From contig JADJOX010000007.1 of the NCBI GenBank assembly GCA_016713565.1, positions 62,001 through 126,000 of the forward strand: a stretch of 64,000 nucleotides of DNA, given 5' to 3'. Positions within the stretch are counted from its first letter, which is position 1, and every line of letters begins with the position of its first letter. The position numbers and the translations under genes were made by a program. Under the pieces are notes generated by a model, which worked only from the letters and a program-made list of their open reading frames with translations, made no database searches and was not told the origin of the DNA. Positions 8,444 to 19,100 of the stretch are shown one piece after another. This stretch comes from Ignavibacteriota bacterium. GTDB lineage: Bacteria; Bacteroidota; Ignavibacteria; Ignavibacteriales; Melioribacteraceae.

Positions 8444-9046
8444 TCAATTTTTCTTGGTTTCAAGTCTTGAAAGAGCAGTTTTAACAGTTCCAATTAATTT
8501 ATGATTGGGAAATTCATTTATTATCTTTGTCCAATTTTCTTTAGCTTTTAAAAAATCTCCATTCCTAGCCTGCATAACTCCCAAATTATAAATTGCTTCA
8601 ACATTTTTAGGATTTATATCCAAAATTTTCCTAATATAACTTTCGGCTTCGTTAAAATTATTTTGTTCAAACTCTACTATTGCCAGACTCATTAAAATAT
8701 CAATTCTTTTTGAGTCTTTTTCTAAAATTGATTCATAAAGTTCGATCGACTTTTTGGGATTGTGTGAACCATATAACAAATCGGCATATTCCCGCACTTT
8801 TGCGGTATCATTGGGATTTTTATCCACATATTCTTCTAACGACTTTAATTTACTTTTAAATTCATTTGATACATTTGAACCGCTTGGCGGCTGAGAATTA
8901 TTAAATTGTGAATGGACATTATCTTTAGGCATTTCATTATTTGCAATGCTCATTTCTGTTGATTTACTTTGTACGGTAAAATAAACAATAACCATCAAAG
9001 CTAGTAAAAAGATTCCAAGATAAATATAAATTGATTTAATTTTCAT
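8444..9046 (-). CDS. Membrane-anchored TPR protein
   Basis: A 200-residue protein with an N-terminal signal anchor (residues about 5-25, IYIYLGIFLLALMVIVYFTV), a polar Ser/Asn/Pro-rich linker and three to four tetratricopeptide repeats from about residue 70 on. Typical TPR positions are visible in AKVREYADLLYGSHNPKKSI, ILMSLAIVEFEQNNFNEAES and VEAIYNLGVMQARNGDFLKA. It is probably a periplasmic scaffold or assembly factor fixed to the inner membrane, similar to CcmH/NrfG-type TPR tails, but no cytochrome maturation gene is nearby. It is transcribed alone, divergently from the HerA-type gene. Confidence 0.83.
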   Translation of the reverse strand: MKIKSIYIYLGIFLLALMVIVYFTVQSKSTEMSIANNEMPKDNVHSQFNNSQPPSGSNVSNEFKSKLKSLEEYVDKNPNDTAKVREYADLLYGSHNPKKSIELYESILEKDSKRIDILMSLAIVEFEQNNFNEAESYIRKILDINPKNVEAIYNLGVMQARNGDFLKAKENWTKIINEFPNHKLIGTVKTALSRLETKKN

Positions 9047-9210
9047 TTTCCTACTTTCATTAATTTTTTGTTGGACAAAAAATAATCAATTTTGACAAAT
9101 AAGACAGAATAGATTTAAACAATGTATAACAATGCATAAAACGACATAAGTCATTTTTATAAAATCAGTTAGCATTAAAAAAAATCGAATTTAGTTTATA
9201 ATATTTTATA

Positions 9211-9224
9211 AATTGGTACCAATT
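9211..9224. promoter_or_regulatory. 14-base perfect palindrome, possible operator
   Basis: AATTGGTACCAATT is a perfect dyad, 55 bases upstream of the HerA-type ATPase start and inside a 232-base divergent intergenic region that otherwise holds only AT-rich sequence. It could be a repressor site or chance. Confidence 0.25.
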
Positions 9225-9278
9225 GTAATTTACCGTTTGTAAGAAATTCTAATCAATTAAAAATAAAGTGAGTGAATT

Positions 9279-11696
9279 ATGGCTGATTTCGAAAAACTTG
9301 GAGCATTTTATTTAGGGAAAATTTTCGATCCAATATCAAAAACTACAAAAGAAGATTTGGTTTTATATGATTCAAAGGATTTGACTACACACGCGGTTTG
9401 TGTGGGAATGACAGGCAGCGGAAAAACTGGCTTATGTATTTCTTTATTGGAAGAAGCTGCGATTGATCATATTCCGGCTTTAGTAGTTGACCCTAAAGGA
9501 GATATAACAAATTTACTGTTAACATTCCCGAATTTGGAAGGTAAAGATTTCTTTCCATGGATAAATAAATCTGATGCTGAAAGAAAAGGTGTTTCACCAG
9601 AGGAATTTGCAAATTCACAAGCCCAACTTTGGAAAAACGGTTTGCAGCAGTGGGGACAAGATGGAAACAGAATCAAAATGTTGAGAGAAACTTCCGATTT
9701 TATAATCTATACACCGGGAAGTACAGCCGGAACGCCGGTTTCTATTTTGGATTCTTTTAAAGCTCCCGCGGATGAAATAATTGATGACGGAGATCTTTTT
9801 GGCGATAAAATTTCCGCAACAACGGCAAGTTTATTGGGTTTATTAGGTATTGACGCTGATCCGCTTAAAAGTAAAGAACATATTTTATTGTCAAATATTA
9901 TACAATTTCACTGGGCAAATAAAAAAGATCTTGATCTTGCCGCAATAATCCAAAATGTACAAAATCCGCCATTTACAAAAATTGGCGTATTTGATATTGA
10001 ATCGTTTTATCCTGAAAAAGAAAGATTTGAATTGGCAATGCAGTTAAATAATATTTTATCTGCACCGGGATTTCAATCTTGGCTTACCGGTGAAGCTCTA
10101 GATATAGATAAACTGCTTTATTCAAATACCGGAAAACCAAAAACATCAATTTTTTATACCGCTCATTTATCAGATTCCGAAAGAATGTTTTTCACTTCAT
10201 TATTGTTAAATCAACTAATCGGCTGGGTTAGAATGCAGTCAGGAACTACAAGTCTGCGTGCTATGCTTTATGTAGATGAAATTTTTGGTTATTTGCCGCC
10301 CGTTTCAAATCCGCCTACAAAAAAACCGTTTTTAACTTTGTTAAAACAAGCAAGAGCTTTTGGAGTAGGACTAGTTTTAGCAACACAAAATCCTGTGGAT
10401 TTAGATTACAAGAGCTTATCTAATGCGGGCACTTGGTTTATAGGTAGACTGCAAACAGAACGCGACAGAATGCGGGTTTTAGACGGATTGGAAGGCGCTA
10501 CTTTAGAAGGCGGCGGAAAGTTTGACCGAAATCAAATTGATAAAATTTTATCCGGTTTAGATAACAGAGTATTCTTATTGCATAATGTACACGAACCGCA
10601 TCCCGTTATTTTTAACACGAGATGGGCAATGTCGTATTTAAGAGGTCCATTAACCAGAAATCAAATTAAGGATTTAAAAAATCCAAATGTTTCTGAAGAC
10701 AGTACCGATATAAATTCGGTCAATTTAAATTTAAGTAAAATTTCAGTTAACCCGTTGCCGAATGAAATTAAAGCAATTTATCTAAATCGCGAAATAAGCG
10801 ATTCTGAAATCGCAAATACAATTTATCAACCTTATATTTATGCACATGCGGATATTAATTTTTTAGAGAAAACTAAAGGTATCGACTTTAAAAAATCTTC
10901 GAGCTTCATTGTTCCTATTACAAACGACGTAATTTCGGTAAAGTGGAAAGACGGTTACGAAGTTAAGGTCGAGGAAAATTATTTAGTTAAAGATGCAAAT
11001 CAAAATATTAAATATTCCGAATTACCAAATTCAGCTAAAAATGATAAAAATATTGCGGTTTGGCAGAAATTCTTTGAGGATTATTTGACAAGCGATTATT
11101 CATTGGAAATTTATAATAGCCCTAGTCTTAAACAAACTTCAATGCCATTGGAAAGTGACCGCGACTTTAAAATTAGACTTTCTCAAATAACGAGAGAACA
11201 GCGCGATAAAGATATGGATATAATTAAAGAAAGATACCAGAGAAAAATTCAAGTAATTGATGATAAAATTAGAAGAGCTCAGGAGAAAATTGAAAGAGAA
11301 AAATCTCAGTCTACACAGGTAAAACTGCAAACGGCTATTTCCGTTGGTTCAACAATTTTAGGTGCATTATTTGGTAAAAAAGCTTTAAGTACTTCAACAA
11401 TAAGTAAAGCCGGCACCGCAATGAAATCTGCCGGAAGAGCCATGAAAGAATCAGGTGACATAAACCGAGCAGAAGATGAGTTAGAAGTTCTGAATCAGCA
11501 GATGACCGGAATTCAAGATAAACTTCAGGAAGAACTAAATTTACTTCAAGATAAATATGATCTTTCGATTGAACAGCTTGAAACGTTAAAAATAAGACCC
11601 AAAAAGCCAAATATTTCAATAAAATTATTCAGTTTTTTGTGGCTGCCTATTGGCAATGAGTCAATAAAAGAAATTGAGGAAATTCAAATTGTATAA
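9279..11696 (+). CDS. HerA-type ATPase with C-terminal coiled coil (DUF853-like)
   Basis: An 805-residue P-loop ATPase of the HerA/FtsK group. Walker A is GMTGSGKTG (about 43-51), followed by the conserved ALVVDPKGD strand; Walker B is MLYVDEIFGYLPP (about 328-340), and the sensor region is GLVLATQNPVDLDYKSL with NAGTWFIGRLQTERDR, which carries candidate arginine fingers. Residues about 640-690 and 730-780 are charged coiled coil around a small Gly/Ala/Ser-rich segment. HerA-type proteins form hexameric translocases acting on DNA; this solo type has no known defined role. No NurA nuclease or other partner is adjacent, and the gene stands alone between a TPR gene and a DUF3078 gene. Confidence 0.85.
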   Translation: MADFEKLGAFYLGKIFDPISKTTKEDLVLYDSKDLTTHAVCVGMTGSGKTGLCISLLEEAAIDHIPALVVDPKGDITNLLLTFPNLEGKDFFPWINKSDAERKGVSPEEFANSQAQLWKNGLQQWGQDGNRIKMLRETSDFIIYTPGSTAGTPVSILDSFKAPADEIIDDGDLFGDKISATTASLLGLLGIDADPLKSKEHILLSNIIQFHWANKKDLDLAAIIQNVQNPPFTKIGVFDIESFYPEKERFELAMQLNNILSAPGFQSWLTGEALDIDKLLYSNTGKPKTSIFYTAHLSDSERMFFTSLLLNQLIGWVRMQSGTTSLRAMLYVDEIFGYLPPVSNPPTKKPFLTLLKQARAFGVGLVLATQNPVDLDYKSLSNAGTWFIGRLQTERDRMRVLDGLEGATLEGGGKFDRNQIDKILSGLDNRVFLLHNVHEPHPVIFNTRWAMSYLRGPLTRNQIKDLKNPNVSEDSTDINSVNLNLSKISVNPLPNEIKAIYLNREISDSEIANTIYQPYIYAHADINFLEKTKGIDFKKSSSFIVPITNDVISVKWKDGYEVKVEENYLVKDANQNIKYSELPNSAKNDKNIAVWQKFFEDYLTSDYSLEIYNSPSLKQTSMPLESDRDFKIRLSQITREQRDKDMDIIKERYQRKIQVIDDKIRRAQEKIEREKSQSTQVKLQTAISVGSTILGALFGKKALSTSTISKAGTAMKSAGRAMKESGDINRAEDELEVLNQQMTGIQDKLQEELNLLQDKYDLSIEQLETLKIRPKKPNISIKLFSFLWLPIGNESIKEIEEIQIV

Positions 11697-11737
11697 ATTC
11701 AAAATTTGGAATAATCGTAACTGTTATATATTTTACA

Positions 11738-11751
11738 GTGATTTAAATCAC
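11738..11751. promoter_or_regulatory. CRP/FNR-family palindrome
   Basis: GTGATTTAAATCAC is a perfect 14-base dyad (AGTGA-N6-TCACA when extended), matching the CRP/FNR-type operator pattern. Its centre is about 48 bases upstream of the DUF3078 start, a usual place for an activator site. Related copies occur at 23156 and 47639. Confidence 0.55.
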
Positions 11752-11792
11752 AAATAAAGGGGGCTTTATTTATCAACATTATAGGAGAAAAA

Positions 11793-12641
11793 ATGCGTAA
11801 AATCTTTTTAATAACATTATTATTTGCAGTGACTATTTTTGCCGAAGATGCAAAAAAAGATAGTGTTGCTCAGAAAACATGGCTCCCTCTTGGAGTTGCC
11901 GGTTTAAATATTAGCCAAATTGCATTGGATAATTGGACTCAAGGCGGTGAAGATGCTTTGGCATTTACAGTTTACGGTAATTTTGGATTAGACTATTTTG
12001 ATAAACCATGGTCATTTACAAACAAATTAAAAATGGCTTTCGGCAAAACAAAATTAGGTTCCGAAGATTATAAAACAACCGACAACGAAATATTTTTAGA
12101 GGATCTTTTAACTTACAACGCGGGCTGGTTCGCTGAGCCTTATTTTGCAAATACATTTAGAACTGTATTGGCAAATGGTTATGATTATAGCGGAGATTCA
12201 CCAATTCAAACTGCAGCTTTTTTTGACCCGGGTTATTTAATGCAGTCAATCGGTATGGCTTACAAAATTTCCGATAATTTTACAACCAGATTAGGATTAG
12301 GCTTTCAAGAAACTTTTACAAGCAAATTCAATGGATATTCCGACGATATAGAAACTGTTAATGAAATTGAAAAGTTCAAATTTGAAACCGGTATTGAGTC
12401 CGTTACATCAGCAAATTTCAAACTTGATGACAATTTATTTTACACGAGCGAATTAAGATTATTTAGTGCCTTTAATGAACTTGATGTTTGGGATGTAAGA
12501 TTTGACAACACCTTAACTGCGCAAGTTAGTAAATTGGTAAATGTAAACCTTAATGTGTTACTAATTTATGATGAAAACCAAATTAAAAGAACACAAGTTA
12601 AAGAAGCATTACAAATTGGTATTGCTTACGCATTATTTTAA
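11793..12641 (+). CDS. DUF3078 outer-membrane beta-barrel protein
   Basis: A 282-residue exported protein with signal peptide (MRKIFLITLLFAVTIFAED) and the DUF3078 pattern common in Bacteroidetes: WLPLGVAGLNISQIALDNWTQGGEDA, then alternating amphipathic strands such as WSFTNKLKMAFGKTKLG and TTDNEIFLEDLLTYNAG, ending in an aromatic strand with terminal Phe (IGIAYALF), as is usual for barrel proteins. TAGGAG lies before the ATG. Function of the family is unknown; it is probably a porin-like or structural barrel. It is followed by mscL after 24 bases and likely shares its transcript, with a CRP/FNR-like site upstream. Confidence 0.85.
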   Translation: MRKIFLITLLFAVTIFAEDAKKDSVAQKTWLPLGVAGLNISQIALDNWTQGGEDALAFTVYGNFGLDYFDKPWSFTNKLKMAFGKTKLGSEDYKTTDNEIFLEDLLTYNAGWFAEPYFANTFRTVLANGYDYSGDSPIQTAAFFDPGYLMQSIGMAYKISDNFTTRLGLGFQETFTSKFNGYSDDIETVNEIEKFKFETGIESVTSANFKLDDNLFYTSELRLFSAFNELDVWDVRFDNTLTAQVSKLVNVNLNVLLIYDENQIKRTQVKEALQIGIAYALF

Positions 12642-12665
12642 ACAAAAAAATTAGGAGATCCCCCT

Positions 12666-13064
12666 ATGAGTATGATTAAAGAATTTAAAGAATTTGCCAT
12701 GCGCGGTAATGTAATTGATATGGCAGTTGGTATTGTAATTGGCGGAGCTTTTGGTAAAATCATCAACTCCTTAGTTCAAGATGTTATTATGCCTCCAATA
12801 GGAGTTTTACTTGGCGGCGTAGATTTTTCTAAAATGGGTATTATTGTAAAAGAAGCAACAGAAACAACAGAAGCTGTTGTTATGAAATATGGTAATTTTC
12901 TAAATACAGTTATAGAATTTTTAATAATTGCATTTTCAATTTTTATGGTTATAAAAGCAATGAACTCTATGAAGAAAAAAGAAGAAGCAGCACCTGCAGC
13001 TCCTCCTGCGCCAAGTAAAGAAGAAATATTATTGACAGAAATTAGAGATTTGCTAAAAAAATAA
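12666..13064 (+). CDS. mscL: Large-conductance mechanosensitive channel MscL
   Basis: The homopentameric inner-membrane emergency valve opened by membrane tension during osmotic downshock. At 132 residues it has the family length. The N-terminal helix and TM1 show MSMIKEFKEFAMRGNVIDMAVGIVIGGAFGKI with the family's constriction and glycine pattern; VIMPPIG follows; TM2 is FLNTVIEFLIIAFSIFMVIKAM; and the C-terminal helix (EEILLTEIRDLLKK) follows an Ala/Pro linker. AGGAG precedes the ATG. It lies between DUF3078 and OmpA-type genes in a same-strand run of envelope genes. Confidence 0.97.
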   Translation: MSMIKEFKEFAMRGNVIDMAVGIVIGGAFGKIINSLVQDVIMPPIGVLLGGVDFSKMGIIVKEATETTEAVVMKYGNFLNTVIEFLIIAFSIFMVIKAMNSMKKKEEAAPAAPPAPSKEEILLTEIRDLLKK

Positions 13065-13079
13065 TGTAAGGTAACCAAA

Positions 13080-14600
13080 ATGCATAAAAAAATATCATAT
13101 TTAATTATGTTAAGTCTTTTGATTCTTAGCTATACAAATAGTCTTGCACAGTTAAATGATTATCCAATTAAAGTTGGGTTGCATGCATCCGGTTTATTGC
13201 CAGAAACAGATTTTAAAAATGATGATCTAAAATTATCATATCTTGGAAGAGCATTTCTCCGCTTCAAAGTTATTGATCTTTTTGATATTGAAGCCGGAGC
13301 CGGATACGCGAAGTTAGCCGGAGAAGATAATAACTTTAATTATTGGGAAACATCTTTAATTCCAGCGGACTTAAGACTGCTCTTAAGTCCGTTTAATTCC
13401 AAGTCTGTTAATCCTTACGCTTATGCTGGAATCGGTTTTACAAAATGGAGGGTTGAAGAAAAACCTGTTGTAACAAGCGGGCAAACCAAAGATAAAGGAA
13501 CTGATCTTTACGCACCATTTGGACTGGGCATTGAAATGAAATTATCCAACTCCGTTTTGCTCGATTTATCCGGCGGTTATAATTATTTATTTTCTGATTA
13601 TATAAATTACGTTAAAGGCGGCGATTTTAACGATGGTTTTTGGAATTTGGGAATTGGAATAATATTTACCGGCGAAGGCGGAAGTTCTGATTCCGATAAT
13701 GACGGACTTACAAAAAGTCAGGAAATTGAGATTGGAACTAATCCGGATAATCCGGATTCCGATGGTGACGGACTAAGCGATGGATTGGAATTTAACCAAT
13801 ATAAAACCGATCCACTAAGTGTGGATAGTGATGGTGATGGTATTTCTGACACTGAAGAAATAAAAACTTATACCACTAATCCAAATATTATTGATACGGA
13901 TAAAGACGGAATTACAGATGGGGACGAAATTCTTAAATATAATACCGATCCTTTGCGTGAGGATTCTGATATGGACGGTATTAAGGATAAAATTGAAATT
14001 GATGAATTCAAAACAAACCCAATTAGTCCCGATACTGATAAAGATGGATTAAAAGATGGTGATGAAATTCACAGATATAAAACTGATCCTTCCAAAAGCG
14101 ATACTGATGGCGATGGAATATTAGACGGTGATGAAATTTTCAAATTCAATACCAATCCTCTAAAAGCTGATACGGACGGCGGCTCTGTTAATGATAAAAT
14201 TGAAATAGATAGAAAAACTAATCCGTTAAATCCGGAAGATGATATTGTTCTTGATATTGCTGCGCCAATTGTGCTGGAAGGAGTAACTTTTGAAACAGCA
14301 AAATCAGAATTAACGCCGGAAAGTGAAAAGATGCTGCTTCGTGTTCTTAATACATTAAATGCATACCAGGATATTAAAGTTGAGATCAGTGGCTATACCG
14401 ATAACGTAGGAAACGCATCAAAGAATTTGAAACTATCTCAGCAAAGGGCCGACGCGGTAAGATATTGGCTTATTAATAAAGGCATTGCTCCTGAGCGAAT
14501 TGTTGCTAAAGGTTATGGTGAAGACAAACCAATTGCCGACAATAATTCTCCAGAAGGCAGAAGGTTAAATAGACGAATAGAATTCGTTAAAATTAACTGA
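13080..14600 (+). CDS. OmpA-family protein with TSP3 calcium-binding repeats (first copy)
   Basis: A 506-residue outer-membrane protein. A signal peptide ends at SLAQ; residues about 25-200 form an N-terminal beta-barrel (YAGIGFTKWRVEE, LDLSGGYNYLFSD); residues about 205-385 hold about eight thrombospondin type-3-like repeats of 23-25 residues, with the calcium pattern DSDGDGxxDxxE and intervening YxTNP; residues about 395-506 are an OmpA C-terminal domain (ISGYTDNVGNASKNLKLSQQ, ending NRRIEFVKIN), which binds peptidoglycan. The repeats probably form a rigid calcium-loaded rod linking the outer membrane to the wall. It starts 15 bases after mscL and is followed by a terminator and a tandem paralogue. 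Confidence 0.93.
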   Translation: MHKKISYLIMLSLLILSYTNSLAQLNDYPIKVGLHASGLLPETDFKNDDLKLSYLGRAFLRFKVIDLFDIEAGAGYAKLAGEDNNFNYWETSLIPADLRLLLSPFNSKSVNPYAYAGIGFTKWRVEEKPVVTSGQTKDKGTDLYAPFGLGIEMKLSNSVLLDLSGGYNYLFSDYINYVKGGDFNDGFWNLGIGIIFTGEGGSSDSDNDGLTKSQEIEIGTNPDNPDSDGDGLSDGLEFNQYKTDPLSVDSDGDGISDTEEIKTYTTNPNIIDTDKDGITDGDEILKYNTDPLREDSDMDGIKDKIEIDEFKTNPISPDTDKDGLKDGDEIHRYKTDPSKSDTDGDGILDGDEIFKFNTNPLKADTDGGSVNDKIEIDRKTNPLNPEDDIVLDIAAPIVLEGVTFETAKSELTPESEKMLLRVLNTLNAYQDIKVEISGYTDNVGNASKNLKLSQQRADAVRYWLINKGIAPERIVAKGYGEDKPIADNNSPEGRRLNRRIEFVKIN

Positions 14601-14614
14601 CCTAAAACCTTTCT

Positions 14615-14653
14615 AAAAAACTCCTGTTAAAAAAATAATAGGAGTTTTTTTTA
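14615..14653 (+). terminator. Intrinsic terminator between the OmpA/TSP3 copies
   Basis: AACTCCT pairs with AGGAGTT around an A-rich loop and is followed by eight T. It separates the two OmpA/TSP3 paralogues, so the second copy probably has its own promoter or is read through at a lower level. Confidence 0.75.
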
Positions 14654-14684
14654 ATTAAAACTCTCTTCATTCCGATGATATTTC

Positions 14685-16154
14685 ATGCGAAATATTTTCT
14701 TTTTAATATTACTATTTATTGCAAATAATTATACAGCCCAATTATATGATTACCAGGTAAAATATGGGCTTCAAAGCAATTTACTATTTCCAAACACTGA
14801 GTTTGAAACTGATTCATATAATTTATCTTTATGGGGACGCGGATTTATTAAACACGAGATTAACTCCGTTTGGGAAGGTGAAATTGGATTCGGAATTGGT
14901 AATTTAGCCGGTATTGATTTTGAAAAACAAAAATGGGAAACAAATTTTATTTCATCAGATTTAAAAATTAATTTAAGTCCGTTTAATTCTCAAATATACA
15001 GTCCTTATTTTTTTACGGGATTAGGTTTGTTAAGGTGGAATGTAATAAATCTGCCTGCCGGACAATTCAATAAAAAATACGGATGGGATTTGTACTTCCC
15101 TTTCGGCGGCGGTGTTGAATTTGCGATAAACAGCAAACTTATTGTTGATTTAACCGTAAGCTATAATTTTACGACAACCGATCAGTTAAACAATTTTAGC
15201 AATAAAAAATATAACGACGGATTTTATGCTTTAAGTATTGGATTTACTTTTGTTGAAGGTGGCGATTTAACCGATCCGGACAAAGACGGAATAATAACGA
15301 AAATTGAGGAGGAAATTGGGACTGATCCGAATAACAACGATACCGATTCAGACGGACTTAACGACAATGAAGAAATTAATACTTATTCAACTAACCCATT
15401 TAAAGTAGATTCTGATAATGATAAATTAACAGATTATGAAGAATCAAAAGTATATCTAACCGATCCTAATTCTAATGATACCGATGGAGATGATATTTTA
15501 GACAACGAAGAAATATATCTGTATTCAACTAACCCAAATTTAAAAGATACGGATCAAGATGAAATCAGCGACGGATATGAAGTTTATAAATATAACACAA
15601 ATCCAACTCTTATAGATACAGATCAAGATGGTTTAAGCGATAAGGATGAAATATTTAAAACAAAAACAAATCCAAACAAAAACGATACCGATGAAGATGG
15701 AATTCCGGATGGAGTTGAGGTAAATAATTTAAAGACAAATCCACTTATAAAAGATCTAAATTTAAATTACAATAAAAGTAATTCTAATTATAAATCAGTT
15801 AATTTAACTTCAAACCAGCCAGTCGTTTTGCAGGGTATAAAATTTCAATTATCTTCTGCCGAACTTAATTCCGAATCTGAAAATGCATTGCAAAATATTT
15901 TTAATTCGTTGAATGAAAATTCAAATTTAAAGATTGAAATAAGAGGTTACACCGACAGTATTGGCGATTCAAATTTTAATTTAACTCTATCAGAAAAACG
16001 TGCTGAATCGGTTAAAAATTGGCTAATTGAAAAAGGAATTAGTCCAAATAGAATCTTTACAAAAGGTTTTGGAGAATCTAATCCAATTGGTGAAAATAAT
16101 ACGGCGCAAGGTCAAGAACAAAACAGACGAATTGAAATTATTCAATTGAACTAA
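14685..16154 (+). CDS. OmpA-family protein with TSP3 calcium-binding repeats (second copy)
   Basis: A 489-residue tandem paralogue of the preceding gene with the same order of parts: signal peptide (NIFFLILLFIANNYTAQ), a barrel-like N-terminal domain with matching blocks (LYDYQVKYGLQSN, LSPFNSQIYSPYFFTGLGLLRW), about seven TSP3-like repeats at residues about 200-360, a short Asn/Ser linker and an OmpA domain (IRGYTDSIGDSNFNLTLSEK, NRRIEIIQLN). Several calcium positions are weakened (DSDNDKLTD, DTDQDEISD, DTDGDDILD), so the rod may bind less calcium. The ATG at 14685 follows the shared terminator by about 30 bases. Its stop is 10 bases from the convergent usher-like gene. Confidence 0.9.
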   Translation: MRNIFFLILLFIANNYTAQLYDYQVKYGLQSNLLFPNTEFETDSYNLSLWGRGFIKHEINSVWEGEIGFGIGNLAGIDFEKQKWETNFISSDLKINLSPFNSQIYSPYFFTGLGLLRWNVINLPAGQFNKKYGWDLYFPFGGGVEFAINSKLIVDLTVSYNFTTTDQLNNFSNKKYNDGFYALSIGFTFVEGGDLTDPDKDGIITKIEEEIGTDPNNNDTDSDGLNDNEEINTYSTNPFKVDSDNDKLTDYEESKVYLTDPNSNDTDGDDILDNEEIYLYSTNPNLKDTDQDEISDGYEVYKYNTNPTLIDTDQDGLSDKDEIFKTKTNPNKNDTDEDGIPDGVEVNNLKTNPLIKDLNLNYNKSNSNYKSVNLTSNQPVVLQGIKFQLSSAELNSESENALQNIFNSLNENSNLKIEIRGYTDSIGDSNFNLTLSEKRAESVKNWLIEKGISPNRIFTKGFGESNPIGENNTAQGQEQNRRIEIIQLN

Positions 16155-16163
16155 TCAAATATT

Positions 16164-19100
16164 TCATTTCAAAATAAAAATTATATCTTCATTATTTTCA
16201 TCGGAATTTATTGAATGAACATTTAGATTCAATTTTTCCGGATAAGATTTTAATTTTAATTTCTCAAGCTGGGTTTCATCCAAATAAAATTTAAACTTGC
16301 CTGAAGATATTCCATATAAATAGAAACTGCCGTCGCTTAGTGTTTTAATTTTTGTAACTTTACTAGTTATTAAATTTTCAGCAAAAACATTTATGCCTTC
16401 AAGCGGGATTTTTTCATTTGCGACAATTTTATATACTATTCCATTTACAACCGATGCTTCGTAAAACGGAATGCTAATCTCCTTGAATTGATTTGGATCG
16501 GAAATAAAACTAAATTTATCCAATACCGGAACCCAAACCGGATTTTTATTTCTACCTTCATTCAATTTTAAATCAAATTTATAATAGGATTCCAAATCAT
16601 TCAATAGAATTCTTCCATTATCCAAATACTTTTTATTTGCTATAGCATTAATTGAAACATCAATATCTGTTATTAATTTTTCGTTTGTGTCATAAATATC
16701 ATTATTATTTTCATCTAAAAAGAATCTAATCGCCGCTGCAGATCTGCCTACCATTCCCCTATTATGAAAATCAAATTCATCAAATATGCTGTTATAATTT
16801 ACTGAGCCTAGAATTGACTGTGAAAATACTGAATTGGAAATATTAGTATTTGTTCTTAAGAACGGAAGGTCGAGTACAATTCTAAGTTGAGTATCTGAAA
16901 ATTTTGTAGCGAAATTTATATTATGCGCGATTTGTACCCTTAAATCCCTGAATAAAGTTGATGATAAAGAAATATTAAAATTTTCAAATCTCTTTAAATT
17001 GAAATTATAGGTCAATCTGGATTCAATTATATTTCCTCCTAAAAACTCATAAGGAATGTAAAATGAATAGTTCATTCTAAGATTTAAATATGAAGAAATA
17101 AAACCGGTATTGGCAATTTTTGCGTAATTGTATTCTACCGATGGACTAAAATTATTAATATCATAAAACGTTCTTAATGAATAATCATATCTATTTATTC
17201 CGTTAAAATTTATCTTTCTAGCTCTTGCAAAAATGCTTAAATAATTTTCATCCAATTGAATTGGGATAAAAAAATTCCCATCAATTTCACTCTTAATATT
17301 TGTCGGATTTATTTTATCATTTTTTTCATAAAATTTTGCGCCGATATTAAAATTTGCTAAATCGGCGAATATTGAATTTACTTCAAATTCATAAAATGCA
17401 TTTGGCGCAATATTTAAGTTGGCAATATAACCGTCAAAAACTCTAGCTGAAGTTTTAGAAAATATCGATGAATTTTTAAAATCGTTGACAAACAAATCCG
17501 TTCCGAGTTGCGTTGTAATTCTATCATTTATTCCATAAGATGAATTAGCCTGAATCAAATATCCATCTGTTGAAATTAGTTTCCCAAAATTCAAACTATA
17601 ATCAAATTCCCCAACGGGTATTTGATTTGTTGGTATTTGATATAATTTATGTTCTGTTTTTGTTTCGCCGTTTGTACCGTAATATTTAAATTCTAAGATT
17701 GTAGTACCGTAAGAAAATGGATAATTAAAGTTAAAATTCCCATCGGCATCCGCCTGCAATATGTCAATTATTTCGTTGTTATGATAAATTTCTACATTAG
17801 CAAATGGAAATGTTTTTTCCGTTAATTTCTGAAAGCCGAAATTTTTTCTTAATTCCAATGGCTGATTTGTAATTGAAATTCCTCTAAAACTATATGACTG
17901 CAAACCGTATGCGTATTCATTGCCCAAAGTAATACTGCTTATTTTCCGGTTATTTAAAAAAGCATATCTCCATCGGTATTCCGTCTGATTATTCATAAAC
18001 TCATTTTTAAAAATTGAGTTACTTGAATTGATTTGAAAATCGCCGCCGAGTATTTCATTGCCCAAACCTAGATTTATTGAATAATACGGACTTACATTTT
18101 TAACATAGCTTCCATATAATGAGTAATCGAAAAATCCGCCGCTAAAGTATTTCCGCTCCCTATCAAATTTTAATGGATATTTTTCTTCATTTATAGAACT
18201 TTTGTTTTGCAAAATTCGTTGGTTTGTAAACCTTTCAGCCATGGGAAGCTGATTATCCGAGCTGAATTTTATTTCTAAATTTCTAAGATTTATTTCAAAC
18301 TTTGCAGAAATTAATTGCTCAAATAAATTTGGTTTAACATAATATTCAAGCTCCGTTTGCGTAAAATCTGAATAACTTATTTTAGTTTCCGCTCCTTTTA
18401 TCATCTTGTTTAGATTAACAAAATCAATACTGTTATTGGATTTTTCATTATCTAAACTTTGAACTGATATTCTTGAATTATTAATATCTTCATTGTGATT
18501 TAATTGAAGCAGATTTAGAATTTCGGTTAAAGGCAAGAATATATTTCCTTCATTATATTTTGCAATTATCATTTCATCAATATAATTACCGTATTTGAAT
18601 CTTAAAATTAAATCGTCGTAAGCTTTGTTAACTGAATCTTTTAGTACTTCTTTTGGGATATTGAAATAATTATATTCCGAAAAATCACTCCAGGTATTTT
18701 CTATTTTGCTTCTGTACTTCCATCTGTAATTTTCATAATTCAATAAAGTTTTATCATCAATAGTAAAAAGTGTATCCAATAAATTTTGATTTACAACTTG
18801 AACATATTTATTGTTCAAAATATTTGAATTATTAACAGCTTCGATTACAATTTCATACATTTCGGAATTTTTTACCCGCTTCCATTTTATAGAGTATTTT
18901 TCGTTTTCAGAATCGGGTTTTTCAACATCATTATTTTTATTATTTATTAAGTTTGTTGTATCAACATTTTTATTTTTAATTGAAAGCGATGTAGCCGAAG
19001 TATCTTTGTTAGATAAATTAGTTTTAGAAAGTTCATTCCATTTACTTATTTTCAATGAACTGTTTTTATTGAAACGATTATTTTTAAAGGTTATTATTTC

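Noticed and set aside
9279..11696. HerA-NurA or HerA-based defence system
   Set aside because: No nuclease, SIR2, DUF4297 or other defence gene lies next to the ATPase, so a defence role is not supported.
13680..14240. Regular roughly 70-base repeats, CRISPR-like at first sight
   Set aside because: They are in-frame codons of TSP3 calcium repeats; spacing and sequence vary as protein repeats do.
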